A DNA stretch of 64,000 nucleotides, taken from the NCBI RefSeq assembly GCF_900114015.1, contig NZ_FORN01000012.1, positions 1 to 64,000 of the forward strand. The letters run 5' to 3'. The position numbers and the translations under genes are program-made. Positions within the stretch are counted from its first letter, which is position 1. Every line of letters starts with the position of its first letter. The notes below the pieces were generated by a model, which saw only the letters and a program-made list of their open reading frames with translations, did not search any database and was not told where the DNA came from. This stretch comes from Caulobacter sp. UNC279MFTsu5.1. GTDB taxonomy: Bacteria > Pseudomonadota > Alphaproteobacteria > Caulobacterales > Caulobacteraceae. Shown here one piece after another: positions 1 to 7,667 of the stretch.

Positions 1-468
1 CTCACCTCGACGCAGGGAAAGGGCGCATGGCCAGCGACCGATGCGGCGGCGGGGGGCGATCGAGCGGGACTGGGCTGGAGGGGGTTACTTCAGCGTGTCC
101 GGGGAGTCTGGCGTTGCAGGCCCCGCCCGCCGTCGGCGTCGAACGGGGACAAAGCGCGTGAATTGCCCATAGGCCCGCGCCCCCGGCGTCTGGTTTCTCC
201 CGAAAGGGATCGAGACCGGGTCCGGCTAAGCCTCAACAGGGCTGCCCACCGGACGCTGGCGGAAAACGACCGCGCGGAGCGATCGGCTTCGTCGAAACGG
301 TTACTACTCAAAGAACTCCGGACGTCGTCCGGCGCTCCGCGTCCCTTTCCATCCACTCACAGCGAAAGCGTGAGGACGACAGATCGTGCCGGTGAACACT
401 TCCCCCACCTGGCGGCTTCGCCGCCTGTCCGCCCCCATAGGGGGCGGAGTCGCGCCGCGGCTATCCGG
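1..468. other. no supported gene; unassigned 468-bp stretch
   Basis: I found no convincing gene here. A minus-strand frame (90-356) and a long plus-strand frame (from 163) are open, but both read as arginine-, serine- or glycine-rich translations typical of antisense or noncoding GC-rich DNA, and neither has a good ribosome binding site. I looked for tRNA, SRP RNA, RNase P RNA and tmRNA signatures and saw none. The right end carries the hairpin repeat listed separately. The stretch lies downstream of the minus-strand MarR gene. A small RNA cannot be excluded. Confidence 0.5.
400..450. repeat. tandem-hairpin intergenic repeat
   Basis: Two adjacent perfect hairpins: GGCGGC (411-416) with GCCGCC (420-425) around a TTC loop, and CCGCCCCC (429-436) with GGGGGCGG (440-447) around an ATA loop. 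They are preceded by a TTCCCCCACCTGG string that resembles the repeat at 17514-17595. The element sits just past the stop of the minus-strand MarR gene and could also end its transcript, although no T-run is present. Confidence 0.55.
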
Positions 469-1050
469 TCAGGCCGCCTTCTTGGCCGCTTTTTCCTTCT
501 TGGGCTTCTTGTCCTTCTTGCCGTGGGCGGCCTTTTCGGCCTTGGGGGCCTTGAGCTTCTTGGTCTTGGCCTCGGGCTCGGCGTGGACGTCGGAGACGGC
601 CATGTCGGCCAGCAGCTCCAGGAAGCCCTCGCGCTTGCTGGGCTTGAGCAGGGCCAGGATGCGGGCGTCGGCCATGGCCACCTTGGGACGGCTGTCCTCC
701 AGCACGGCGGCGCCGGCGGGGGTCAGGCTGACGGTGTTGGCGCGGGCGTCCTGGTCGGAGCGATGGCGCTCCAGGTGGCCCTTGGTGATCATCCGGGCGA
801 CCATGTCGGCCAGGGTGGAGCGATCGATGCCGGTGGCGCGGACCAGGCCCGTCTGGGTGACGCCCTCGTTCTCGGCCACGGCGGCCAGCACGGCGTACTG
901 GCGCTGGGTGATCCCGCCATTGCCGCTCTCCTCGGCATAGATGTCGAGGGCCAGTTGCAGGACGCGATGCAGCAGATGGCTGGGCGAGCGGGCCAGGGCC
1001 CCGCCGTGTTCGCCCTTGTCGCTCTTGGTGTCGCCCTTGGTCTTGGCCAT
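469..1050 (-). CDS. MarR-family transcriptional regulator with lysine-rich C-terminal tail
   Basis: 193 aa. Residues about 20-150 form a MarR winged-helix domain: ITQRQYAVLAAVAENEGVTQ, then a recognition-helix region reading TGLVRATGIDRSTLADMVAR, then a wing with the family-typical SDQDARANTVSLTPAG. From about residue 157 to the end the protein is a low-complexity Lys/Ala/Pro tail rich in KK and KAAK, resembling histone H1-type nucleic-acid-binding tails. MarR proteins are usually 140-160 aa, so the tail is an extension. A 9-bp inverted repeat abuts the start codon, with AGAGGGA as ribosome binding site in its loop. The ligand is unknown. Family assignment is secure; targets are not. Confidence 0.88.
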   Translation of the reverse strand: MAKTKGDTKSDKGEHGGALARSPSHLLHRVLQLALDIYAEESGNGGITQRQYAVLAAVAENEGVTQTGLVRATGIDRSTLADMVARMITKGHLERHRSDQDARANTVSLTPAGAAVLEDSRPKVAMADARILALLKPSKREGFLELLADMAVSDVHAEPEAKTKKLKAPKAEKAAHGKKDKKPKKEKAAKKAA

Positions 1051-1082
1051 GGTCCGTCGTCCCTCTTTTCCGCCGACGGACC
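1051..1082 (-). promoter_or_regulatory. inverted repeat at the MarR-gene start; candidate operator or mRNA hairpin
   Basis: GGTCCGTCG (1051-1059) and CGACGGACC (1074-1082) form a perfect 9-bp inverted repeat with a 14-nt spacer. It lies immediately upstream of the minus-strand ATG ending at 1050. On the mRNA the Shine-Dalgarno AGAGGGA falls in the loop. It could be a MarR autoregulatory operator or a 5' UTR hairpin affecting translation; the sequence alone does not decide. Confidence 0.45.
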
Positions 1083-1155
1083 TTTGAGTACCACGGTTAG
1101 ACGTCGTTTTGACGACAGATGGTCCGTGGGCTGTCGGTTAGGGACGCGCCGGAAA

Positions 1156-1779
1156 CTAGAACCCGGCGTCCGGCGGCTCGGGGGTCTTGGCCTCGTCGCC
1201 CTTGGCGATGTGCTTCATCATGAAGGGCACCTGGCTGAGCGAGAACAGCAGGGCCAGGGGCAGAAGGCCGATGCGGAACTTCACCCACATGTCCGTGGTC
1301 TGGGTGATGCGGACCAGTTCGTTGGCGACGGCGGCGAAGGCGAAATAGCCGCCATAGCGCAGGGTCAGGGTGCGCCAGGCCGCGTCGGGCAGGTGCACGG
1401 CCTCGCCGATCAGGGCCTTCAGCGGCGCGCGGCCGGCGACCACCCCGCCGATCATGAAGATCGCCAGGGCGGCGTTGACCACCGTGACCTTGATCTTCAC
1501 GAACACGTCGCTGTGGAACACCAGGCCCAGGGTCCCGAAGATCAGGGCCATGACGCCCGAGAACAGCGGCAGCAGCGCCACCCTGCGCTCGACCACATAG
1601 CCGAGGACCAGGGCCAGGGCCGAGGCGGCGACCAGCACCCAGGTGGCGGTCTGGAAGTTGCGGCCGGTGGCGAAGAACGCCACCCCGAACGCGACCGGCG
1701 CGCCGTAGTCGATGGCGGTGCGCACCCAGGCGGCGTTCTTCTTGGCTTCGGGCGGAGCTTGAGGCGGCGTGTCGGTCAT
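1156..1779 (-). CDS. yciB: YciB/IspZ-family inner-membrane protein (septation protein A family)
   Basis: 207 aa polytopic membrane protein. Hydrophobic segments occur through residues about 25-195, including GAPVAFGVAFFATGRNFQTA near the N-terminus, matching the IspZ/YciB pattern. The family is linked to cell-envelope synthesis and intracellular septation, with no established catalytic activity. It starts 3 bp after the ftsY stop, so it is almost certainly cotranscribed with ftsY; ftsY-ispZ adjacency is common in alphaproteobacteria. The N-terminus carries a short Pro/Ala-rich cytoplasmic leader. Length is slightly above the usual 180-200 aa. Confidence 0.9.
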   Translation of the reverse strand: MTDTPPQAPPEAKKNAAWVRTAIDYGAPVAFGVAFFATGRNFQTATWVLVAASALALVLGYVVERRVALLPLFSGVMALIFGTLGLVFHSDVFVKIKVTVVNAALAIFMIGGVVAGRAPLKALIGEAVHLPDAAWRTLTLRYGGYFAFAAVANELVRITQTTDMWVKFRIGLLPLALLFSLSQVPFMMKHIAKGDEAKTPEPPDAGF

Positions 1780-1782
1780 CGT

Positions 1783-2724
1783 CTAGTCTTCCAGGCCCAC
1801 CAGCGAACGGGAGAAGGCGCGGGCGTCGAACGGCTGCAGGTCGTCGACCCCCTCGCCGACGCCGATCAGCTTGATCGGGCTGTCGGAGGCGCGGGCCACC
1901 GGCACCAGCACCCCGCCGCGCGCGGTGCCGTCCAGCTTGGTCATCACGATGCCGGACACCCCGACCTGGTTGCCGAAGATCTTCTCCTGGGCCAGGGCGT
2001 TGCGGCCGACCGTGGCGTCCAGCACCAGCAGGGTCTCGTGCGGGGCGTCGGGATCGACCTTCTTGAGCACGCGGATGACCTTCAGGAGCTCGTCCATCAG
2101 GCCCTGCTTGTTCTGCAGCCGGCCGGCGGTGTCGATCAGCACCACGTCGTGTCCCTCCAGCTTGGCGCGCTCGACGGCCTCGTAGGCCAGGGCGGCGGCG
2201 TCGGCGCCGGGCGGCCTGGACATGAAGTCGGCCCCGGCCCGGTCGGCCCAGACCTTCAGCTGCTCGACGGCGGCGGCGCGGAAGGTGTCGCCGGCGGCGA
2301 TCAGCACCTTGGCGTTGCGGCTCGTGAGGTCGGAGGCGATCTTGCCCAGGGTCGTGGTCTTGCCCGAGCCGTTGACGCCGATGAACAGCACCACATAGGG
2401 CTTGGGACCCGACAACGGGTCGAACACGCCCTCGCGGTCGGACAGCTCGGCGGCGACCAGCTCGGCCAGGGCCTCCTTGACCTCGGCCTCGGTCGACGAC
2501 TTGCCGAACCGGGCCTTGCCGAAGGCGTCGGTGATGCGGGCGGCGATCTGCGGACCCAGATCGGCCTCGATCAGCATCTCCTCCAGCTGGTCCAGCTGAT
2601 CCTGGTCCAGCGGCTTCTTGGTGAAGGCGCCGGTGACCTGCTCGGTCATCGCCTGGGACGACCGGGCCAGGCCGGACGTCAGGCGCTGGAACCAGCCTTT
2701 TTTCTGCTCGGGCTTTTCGCTCAT
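1783..2724 (-). CDS. ftsY: signal recognition particle receptor FtsY
   Basis: 313 aa SRP-receptor GTPase, which docks ribosome-SRP complexes at the Sec translocon. An N domain covers about residues 20-95. The G domain shows the P-loop GVNGSGKTTTLGKIA (about 117-131), DTFRAAAVEQL, the G3 motif DTAGRLQNK, TKLDGTARGG, and the closing GVGEGVDDLQPFDA. The acidic A domain of enterobacterial FtsY is missing, and only a short basic amphipathic start (MSEKPEQKKGWFQRL) remains, as is normal in alphaproteobacteria. It leads a two-gene unit with yciB. Its partner Ffh is encoded at 31112-32647. Confidence 0.97.
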   Translation of the reverse strand: MSEKPEQKKGWFQRLTSGLARSSQAMTEQVTGAFTKKPLDQDQLDQLEEMLIEADLGPQIAARITDAFGKARFGKSSTEAEVKEALAELVAAELSDREGVFDPLSGPKPYVVLFIGVNGSGKTTTLGKIASDLTSRNAKVLIAAGDTFRAAAVEQLKVWADRAGADFMSRPPGADAAALAYEAVERAKLEGHDVVLIDTAGRLQNKQGLMDELLKVIRVLKKVDPDAPHETLLVLDATVGRNALAQEKIFGNQVGVSGIVMTKLDGTARGGVLVPVARASDSPIKLIGVGEGVDDLQPFDARAFSRSLVGLED

Positions 2725-2840
2725 GGCGTTCCTTTAGAGCGTGGCGGCCGAAAGTGTGAGCGGTTTCGGCGCCCGCCGCGCTCCAATTTTATGGAGAGAG
2801 AGCCAGGGACAGGCTCCATCGGCCGTGGCATGAAACGCCG

Positions 2841-3467
2841 ATGGACGCGCTTTCGACCACGCTATTCTGGCTGGATTACGCCGCCGTCGCCGTGTTCGGG
2901 GCGACCGGGGCGCTGGCGGCGGCCCACCGCAAGCACGACATCATCACCTTCGGCTTCTTCGCGGCCATCACCGGCGTGGGAGGCGGCACGTTGCGCGACT
3001 TGCTGATCGACGCGCCGGTGTTCTGGATCCAGCGGCCCGGCTACGTGATGGTCTGCCTGGCGGCGGCCGTCGCGGTCTGGCTGTTGGGCAAGCGCGGCTG
3101 GCGGTTTCGGGCCCTGCTGTGGCTGGACGCCCTGGGCATGGCCGCCTACGCCGTGGTCGGCACGGCCAAGGCCCTGAACCTGGGCGTCCATCCGTTCACG
3201 GCGGTGATGATGGGCGTGCTGACCACCGCCTTCGGCGGCGTGATCCGCGACGTGCTGGCCGAAGAGCCCAACCTGCTGCTGCGCCGCGAGATCTACATCA
3301 CCGCCGCCTTGCTGGGCGCGGCGGTGTTCGCGGTGCTGCACCAGTTGCACGTCGGTTTCTGGCCGGCCGGGATCGCCGGTTTCGCGGCGGCCTTCGGCCT
3401 GCGGGCCTGCGCGATCAGGTTCGGCTGGCGCCTGCCCGGCTTCGCGGGCGGCGAGGAGAAGACGTGA
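2841..3467 (+). CDS. trimeric intracellular cation (TRIC-type, UPF0126) channel-family membrane protein
   Basis: 208 aa with about seven hydrophobic segments. The duplicated glycine-rich signature of bacterial TRIC/UPF0126 proteins is present: ATGALAAAHRKHDIITFGFF followed by GVGGGTLRDLLID, and again in the second half as MGVLTTAFGGVIRDVLAEE. Prokaryotic TRIC homologues form homotrimeric K+-permeable channels; the role here is inferred from family. The gene diverges from ftsY and overlaps the following gene by 4 bp (GTGA). Confidence 0.88.
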   Translation: MDALSTTLFWLDYAAVAVFGATGALAAAHRKHDIITFGFFAAITGVGGGTLRDLLIDAPVFWIQRPGYVMVCLAAAVAVWLLGKRGWRFRALLWLDALGMAAYAVVGTAKALNLGVHPFTAVMMGVLTTAFGGVIRDVLAEEPNLLLRREIYITAALLGAAVFAVLHQLHVGFWPAGIAGFAAAFGLRACAIRFGWRLPGFAGGEEKT

Positions 3468-4024
3468 TCGACCGGTTCGAAGGTAAGGCGCGGATTGTCC
3501 TCCAGGGTCGGCGCGGCTCGGATGGGCTGATCGTGGCCATCTGCGCCTACACGCAGATCGTGTTGGGCGTGCTCCTGGTCCTGATCGTCCGTAGCCCGGA
3601 AGGAAGCTTGGGAATCGGCGCCGCGGTCGTGCTCGCCATGTCGATCATGGCCTGGGTGGCGCGCGGCGCGATCATTCGGTTGTGGAGCCCTGGGCCCTGG
3701 CTCACGGCCGACGCCGAAGGCCTGCGGCTCCATCCCAGCCTGGCGCCTCGTCTCTTACCGTGGTCGACGATTCACGCGGTCTCGGTCCAGAAAAGCAACA
3801 GGGCCGGCGTCAGCGGGTCGATCCAGGTGCTGCTGCGGGAGCCCGTGCGATCGCTGACTTCGCCATGGGGCGCGATCGAGATCTGCGTGGGCCTGCCCAA
3901 CCTCGGCGTCTCGCCTGAGTCGGCTATCAATCTGGTGCGCCAGCTCGAGCATCTCCGCGCGGGGGACGCGAACGGGAAAGCCGCGGAGTCTACACAGCGC
4001 AGCCAGGGTCGGGGCATGTCGTGA
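3464..4024 (+). CDS. two-TM membrane protein with PH-like domain, function unknown
   Basis: 186 aa, starting at a GTG that overlaps the stop of the TRIC gene (GTGA). Two transmembrane helices lie at about residues 20-42 and 46-67. The soluble part that follows (LTADAEGLRLHPSLAPRLLP, then a Trp-Ser-x-Ile segment) has the strand pattern of bacterial PH-like domains found in small membrane proteins. No catalytic motif is visible. Translational coupling suggests it is made with the TRIC channel. The function is unknown. Confidence 0.7.
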   Translation: MIDRFEGKARIVLQGRRGSDGLIVAICAYTQIVLGVLLVLIVRSPEGSLGIGAAVVLAMSIMAWVARGAIIRLWSPGPWLTADAEGLRLHPSLAPRLLPWSTIHAVSVQKSNRAGVSGSIQVLLREPVRSLTSPWGAIEICVGLPNLGVSPESAINLVRQLEHLRAGDANGKAAESTQRSQGRGMS

Positions 4025-4052
4025 TCCAAATGCTGGCGCGAGACCTGGCCGG

Positions 4053-4232
4053 TTAAGGCCTCGGCATTCGGCAATGCTCTGCCTCATACTGAGCCAGCAG
4101 CCGGCCGAGCAGCTCGAAGCGATCACCGTCCTCGCTGCCGGCCTGGGGTTCGTTGTCGAAATAGGCCTCGAAGGCCGCCAGGGCCGCCGCGTAGCCGGCC
4201 TCGTTACAAATGATGCTGATCTTCTGTCCCAT
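4053..4232 (-). CDS. HigA-like antitoxin fragment (N-terminal part only)
   Basis: 59 aa. Residues about 13-53 (GYAAALAAFEAYFDNEP, then GDRFELLGRLLAQYEAEH) resemble the conserved helical N-terminal segment of HigA/XRE-type antitoxins, in which a D/GYxxAL..I..L/F.....GD.LELL..L...YE..H pattern precedes the helix-turn-helix. Here the frame stops just after AEH, so the DNA-binding domain is absent. No HigB-like toxin gene is adjacent. The upstream 170 bp is unusually AT-rich for this genome. Likely a decayed toxin-antitoxin remnant, though a short functional protein cannot be excluded. A longer open frame upstream lacks coding character, so I start at the ATG ending at 4232. Confidence 0.55.
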   Translation of the reverse strand: MGQKISIICNEAGYAAALAAFEAYFDNEPQAGSEDGDRFELLGRLLAQYEAEHCRMPRP

Positions 4233-4404
4233 CCACCGTCTCCAGATTGATCCTGTCGTAGTCCGCTGCGTGTCAATGAACTTCGCCAAGATCTGCGCGC
4301 ATCGCGTTAGTGCAACGAGGTTAATCCCTATATAGTAGTAATTCCTGAGAAAATTCAAACAGTTAAGCTGATGGTACGGTTCTCCCGGCACAGCCTGGGA
4401 GATC
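4233..4404. other. AT-rich intergenic region
   Basis: 172 bp that includes the AT-rich stretch TTAATCCCTATATAGTAGTA (from about 4321), against an otherwise roughly 67% GC background. It probably holds divergent promoters for the HigA-like fragment and the nuclease-like gene. The composition suggests acquired DNA or a strong regulatory region. Confidence 0.4.
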
Positions 4405-4797
4405 ATGATGCCGTCCCGCCTTATCCTGGCGAGCCTCCTGCTCGCCCTGCCCGCCACCGCCCTGGCCGATCCCTGCATCGCGCCGCTGCCCCGCCCCTCG
4501 ACGACCTTCAGCGGCATCGTCCGCTATGTCGGCGACGGCGACAGTCTCTGCGTCAGCATGACCTCCGATCCCCGCACCTGGATCGAGGTGCGCCTCGGCG
4601 ACTTCTCGGCCCCGGAGCTGCGCGAGGCGGCGGGACCGCGGGCCAAGGCCATGCTCAAGGCCCTGACCTATGGCCGCTACCTGGTCTGCCGGGCCGGACG
4701 GCAGTCCTATGACCGGGTGGTGGCCCGGTGCCAGCTGAACGGCGCGGGCGTCGGCGACCTGCTGCGCCAGAACGGCGCGATCGAGGGCGGCAACTAG
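4405..4797 (+). CDS. secreted thermonuclease-like (SNase-fold) protein
   Basis: 130 aa. A Sec signal peptide (MMPSRLILASLLLALPATALA) ends around residue 22. The mature part follows the staphylococcal nuclease fold: IVRYVGDGDSLCV with the GDGD/T signature, IEVRLGDFSAPELRE matching the usual R-L-x-x-[IF]-x-APE motif, then AKAMLKALTYGR and DRVVARCQLNGAGVGDLL. The segment after this is shorter than in classical thermonucleases, so catalysis should be checked. A second ATG three bases in is an equally good start; GGGAGAT lies upstream. Confidence 0.8.
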   Translation: MMPSRLILASLLLALPATALADPCIAPLPRPSTTFSGIVRYVGDGDSLCVSMTSDPRTWIEVRLGDFSAPELREAAGPRAKAMLKALTYGRYLVCRAGRQSYDRVVARCQLNGAGVGDLLRQNGAIEGGN

Positions 4798-4805
4798 GAA
4801 CCGCG

Positions 4806-5249
4806 TCAGGTGTCGTGATCGGGATGCTGGCGATTGACCACCGGCCCCGACGGCCCCATCGGCGGGCGCACCGGCATATCGACGAGGTGGTCCATCCACG
4901 TCGGACGGCCCTCGACGGCCAGCTGCACGCCCGGCTCGACCCGCGACGGATCGTCGAAGGCGAACACCGCCAGGTCGATCTGGTCGGCGCTCCATTCGAA
5001 GGTCAGGGGCGTGCCGCAGGCGGCGCAGAAGCCGCGCCGGACGGCGTCCGAGCTCTGGAAGCGCGACGGCGCGCCGCGCGTCCAGGTCAGGTCGGCGACC
5101 TTGATGGTGACCAGCGCCCCGAACGGCCCGGCGAAGGCCTTCTGGCACATGCGGCAATGACAGATCGAGGCGCGGCCCGGCTCGCCCTCGATCCGGAAAC
5201 GCACCGCGCCGCACTGGCAGCCCCCGGTCAGGACGGGAAGGTCGGACAT
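4806..5249 (-). CDS. GFA-family (glutathione-dependent formaldehyde-activating-like) zinc protein
   Basis: 147 aa. The CENP-V/GFA zinc-binding cysteines are all visible: GGCQCGAVRF near residue 10, CHCRMCQKAFAGPFG near 31-45, and CAACGTPLTF near 76-85. Family members bind two zincs; the founding member condenses formaldehyde with glutathione, but most genomic copies have unknown substrates. It lies 7 bp downstream of the EEP gene on the same strand, suggesting cotranscription. Confidence 0.88.
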   Translation of the reverse strand: MSDLPVLTGGCQCGAVRFRIEGEPGRASICHCRMCQKAFAGPFGALVTIKVADLTWTRGAPSRFQSSDAVRRGFCAACGTPLTFEWSADQIDLAVFAFDDPSRVEPGVQLAVEGRPTWMDHLVDMPVRPPMGPSGPVVNRQHPDHDT

Positions 5250-5256
5250 CGGAACC

Positions 5257-6333
5257 TCAGGGGTGCGGCGGAACCGGCAGGACCGGGACCGGCGTCAGGC
5301 GGAAGGTCACCTCATAGGCGTCGTGGTCGGACAGCACCGGCCCGCCCGTGGCCGAGCCGTCGAACCGGGCTTCGACCTGGATCGGCCGGATCGCCACCTT
5401 GTCGCCGGGCTTGAAGCCGATCAGGTCCTGGGTGTCCAGCCACGGAGCGTCGCCGTCGGCCGAGATCTTGGCGTCGCAGCTCTTCGGCTCCTGGAAGCAG
5501 ACCTGGCTGACCACCTCGAACGGATAGCGCTGCATCACATAGTCATAGCGGTCGGGAGCGTGCATGACGTTGAAGTCGCCGCCGACGATCAGGGGCGCGC
5601 CGGGCGTTCGGTCGCTCTCCATGAAGTGGCCCAGCTCCTCGGCCTGCAGGTGGTGGGCCATGCGGTTGCGATTGCGCGGCACGCCCGAGGCCCCCTTGGA
5701 ATTGAGGTGGGTGTCGGCGATCTCGACCGGTGTCGGCAGGCCCGGCACCTGCAGGCTGACCAGCATGACGCCCTTGTTGGCCAGGCAGTCCAAGCCGGCG
5801 CAGTAGCGATAGGCGTGCGACTTGACCCAGTTGATCGGGTGGTCGCTCAGCACCCACAGGCCGCTGGAGCCCCATTTGCCCCAGCCCTCGCCCTTGCGGA
5901 TGTACTTGACGCGCTTGTAGGCCGGACGGTCGTCCTTGCTGAACGGATTGGCGTCGCGCTGCTTCTTGCGCGGTCCCCGGGCGACGTGGGCGTAGCCGCT
6001 GAGCTGGATCAGGTCGCGGACCTCTTCGCGGAAGCCCTCCTGCAGCAGCACGACGTCCGGCTGCAGTCCCTTCTCGCGCAGAGCGGCCAGCTGGCGGCCG
6101 ATGGCCTTCAGCTTCGAGCCCCGTCCGGACCGCACCGGCCAGGGCAGGCCCTCGACATTGTAGGTCATGACGCTGAACTCGATCGGCTGTATCGGGCCGA
6201 CCGGATGGAAGGTGGCCGGCGGGGTGTCCTCGGTCTTGGGTTCCGGAAGCGGCGCGGCCTCCTGCGCGAGCGCCGCGCTCCCGGTCAGCAGGGTCGCGGC
6301 GACGAGGGCGGTCAGGACGAGACGATCGACCAT
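5257..6333 (-). CDS. secreted endonuclease/exonuclease/phosphatase (EEP) family protein
   Basis: 358 aa. A signal peptide (LTALVAATLLTGSAALAQ) ends near residue 24. The EEP fold is recognised by FSVMTYNVEGLPW (metal-binding Asn), VVLLQEGFREE (catalytic Glu), DTHLNSKGASG, IVGGDFNVMHAPDRYDY (Asp/Asn pair) and a closing LSDHDAYEVTF with the catalytic Asp-His. Secreted members include sphingomyelinase-like phospholipases and nucleases; the substrate cannot be assigned. It ends 2 bp before the mtaB start region and may be cotranscribed with it. Confidence 0.88.
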   Translation of the reverse strand: MVDRLVLTALVAATLLTGSAALAQEAAPLPEPKTEDTPPATFHPVGPIQPIEFSVMTYNVEGLPWPVRSGRGSKLKAIGRQLAALREKGLQPDVVLLQEGFREEVRDLIQLSGYAHVARGPRKKQRDANPFSKDDRPAYKRVKYIRKGEGWGKWGSSGLWVLSDHPINWVKSHAYRYCAGLDCLANKGVMLVSLQVPGLPTPVEIADTHLNSKGASGVPRNRNRMAHHLQAEELGHFMESDRTPGAPLIVGGDFNVMHAPDRYDYVMQRYPFEVVSQVCFQEPKSCDAKISADGDAPWLDTQDLIGFKPGDKVAIRPIQVEARFDGSATGGPVLSDHDAYEVTFRLTPVPVLPVPPHP

Positions 6334-6335
6334 GC

Positions 6336-7667
6336 TCAGGCGGCGAGCTCGGCGATCACGCGCGTCCCGTCGTGCCCGACCACCCGGAAGGCGGCGATCT
6401 GGCCCTGGGGCGCGACGCCTTCGAAGGCGATCTCGGTGAAGTCCTCGGCCCGGGCTACGCCGTCGCGCTCGACCAGGCCCGACAGGACGCGGCCCACCTG
6501 GCGCTGGAGGTGGCGTTCGAGCCCGGCCTGGCCGGCTTCGCGCAGGCGGCGGGCGCGGTCCTTGATCACCGGCCCCTTGACGGGCGGCATGCGGGCGGCC
6601 GGCGTGCCGGGGCGGGCGCTGTAGGGGAAGACGTGCAGGAAGGCCAGGCCCGCCTCCTCGACCAGCTTCAGGGTGTTCTCGAACGCCTCGTCGCTCTCGG
6701 TCGGGAAACCGGCGATCAGATCGGCGCCAAAGGCGGTGTCGGGACGCACGCGGCGCACCTCGGACACCAGCTTCAGGGCGTCCTCGCGGCTGTGGCGGCG
6801 CTTCATGCGCTTGAGCACCAGGTTGTCGCCGGCCTGCAGGGACAGGTGCAGGTAAGGCATCAGGCGCGGCTCGGTTTCCAGCAGCTTGAACAGATCCGGA
6901 TCGATCTCGGCCGCGTCGATCGACGACAGGCGCAGGCGCGGCAGGTCTGGGACCAGCTTGAGGATCCGGGCGACCAGCTGGCCCAGGGTCGGCTGGCCCG
7001 GCAGGTCGGCGCCCCAGGAGGTGACGTCGACGCCGGTCAGCACCACCTCGTTATAGCCCTCGGCGGCCAGGCGGCGGACCTGTTCCACGACCTCGCCGGC
7101 CGGGGCCGAGCGCGAATTGCCCCGGCCGTAGGGGATGATGCAGAAGGTGCAGCGATGATCGCAGCCGTTCTGGACCTCGACATAGGCCCGGGCGCGATCC
7201 TTGAGGCCGGCGATCAGGTGACCGGCGGTCTCCCTGATCGACATGATGTCGTTGACCCGCACGCGGGTGGAGGTGTCCAGCAGGGCGCCCGGCGCGGCCT
7301 TTTCGGCGTTGCCCAGGACGAGGTCGACCTCGGGCATGGCGGCGAAGGCGGCGGGATCGATCTGGGCGGCGCAGCCGGTGACGATCAGCCGGGCGTCCGG
7401 CCGCTCGCGGCGGGCCTTCCGGATCGCCTGGCGGGCCTGGCGCACGGCCTCGTTGGTCACGGCGCAGGTGTTGAACACCACCGCGTCGGCCAGGCCGTCG
7501 GCGCTGGCGCGGGCCCGGATGGCCTCGGACTCGTAGGCGTTCAGCCGGCAGCCGAAGGTGACGACGTCGACGCCGTCCGGCCCCGACATCGTCGTCGCCG
7601 ACCCGCCTTCCTCGCCGACGGCGGGCTTGGGCGTGGGCGGCCGGGAGATGAGGGTATAGGTCGTCAT
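6336..7667 (-). CDS. mtaB: tRNA t6A37 methylthiotransferase MtaB
   Basis: 443 aa radical-SAM enzyme that converts t6A37 to ms2t6A in tRNAs reading ANN codons. The UPF0004 domain contributes three Fe-S cysteines in VVTFGCRLNAYES, VVFNTCAVTNEA and IVTGCAAQID. The radical-SAM motif CDHRCTFCIIPYGRG follows, and a C-terminal TRAM-like region ends the protein. The chosen ATG (ending at 7667) overlaps the SDR stop as ATGA; the open frame continues upstream only antisense to the SDR gene. A leader of about 30 residues before the first Fe-S motif is longer than usual. MtaB next to DapF is common in alphaproteobacteria. Confidence 0.95.
   Translation of the reverse strand: MTTYTLISRPPTPKPAVGEEGGSATTMSGPDGVDVVTFGCRLNAYESEAIRARASADGLADAVVFNTCAVTNEAVRQARQAIRKARRERPDARLIVTGCAAQIDPAAFAAMPEVDLVLGNAEKAAPGALLDTSTRVRVNDIMSIRETAGHLIAGLKDRARAYVEVQNGCDHRCTFCIIPYGRGNSRSAPAGEVVEQVRRLAAEGYNEVVLTGVDVTSWGADLPGQPTLGQLVARILKLVPDLPRLRLSSIDAAEIDPDLFKLLETEPRLMPYLHLSLQAGDNLVLKRMKRRHSREDALKLVSEVRRVRPDTAFGADLIAGFPTESDEAFENTLKLVEEAGLAFLHVFPYSARPGTPAARMPPVKGPVIKDRARRLREAGQAGLERHLQRQVGRVLSGLVERDGVARAEDFTEIAFEGVAPQGQIAAFRVVGHDGTRVIAELAA

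Noticed and set aside
90-356. 88-aa minus-strand frame near the left edge
   Set aside because: Arg/Ser-rich, no RBS, no recognisable domain; consistent with noncoding GC-rich DNA.
163-3006. 947-aa open frame on the plus strand
   Set aside because: It is antisense to the MarR, yciB and ftsY genes, has Gly/His/Gln-rich low-complexity translation and matches no family.
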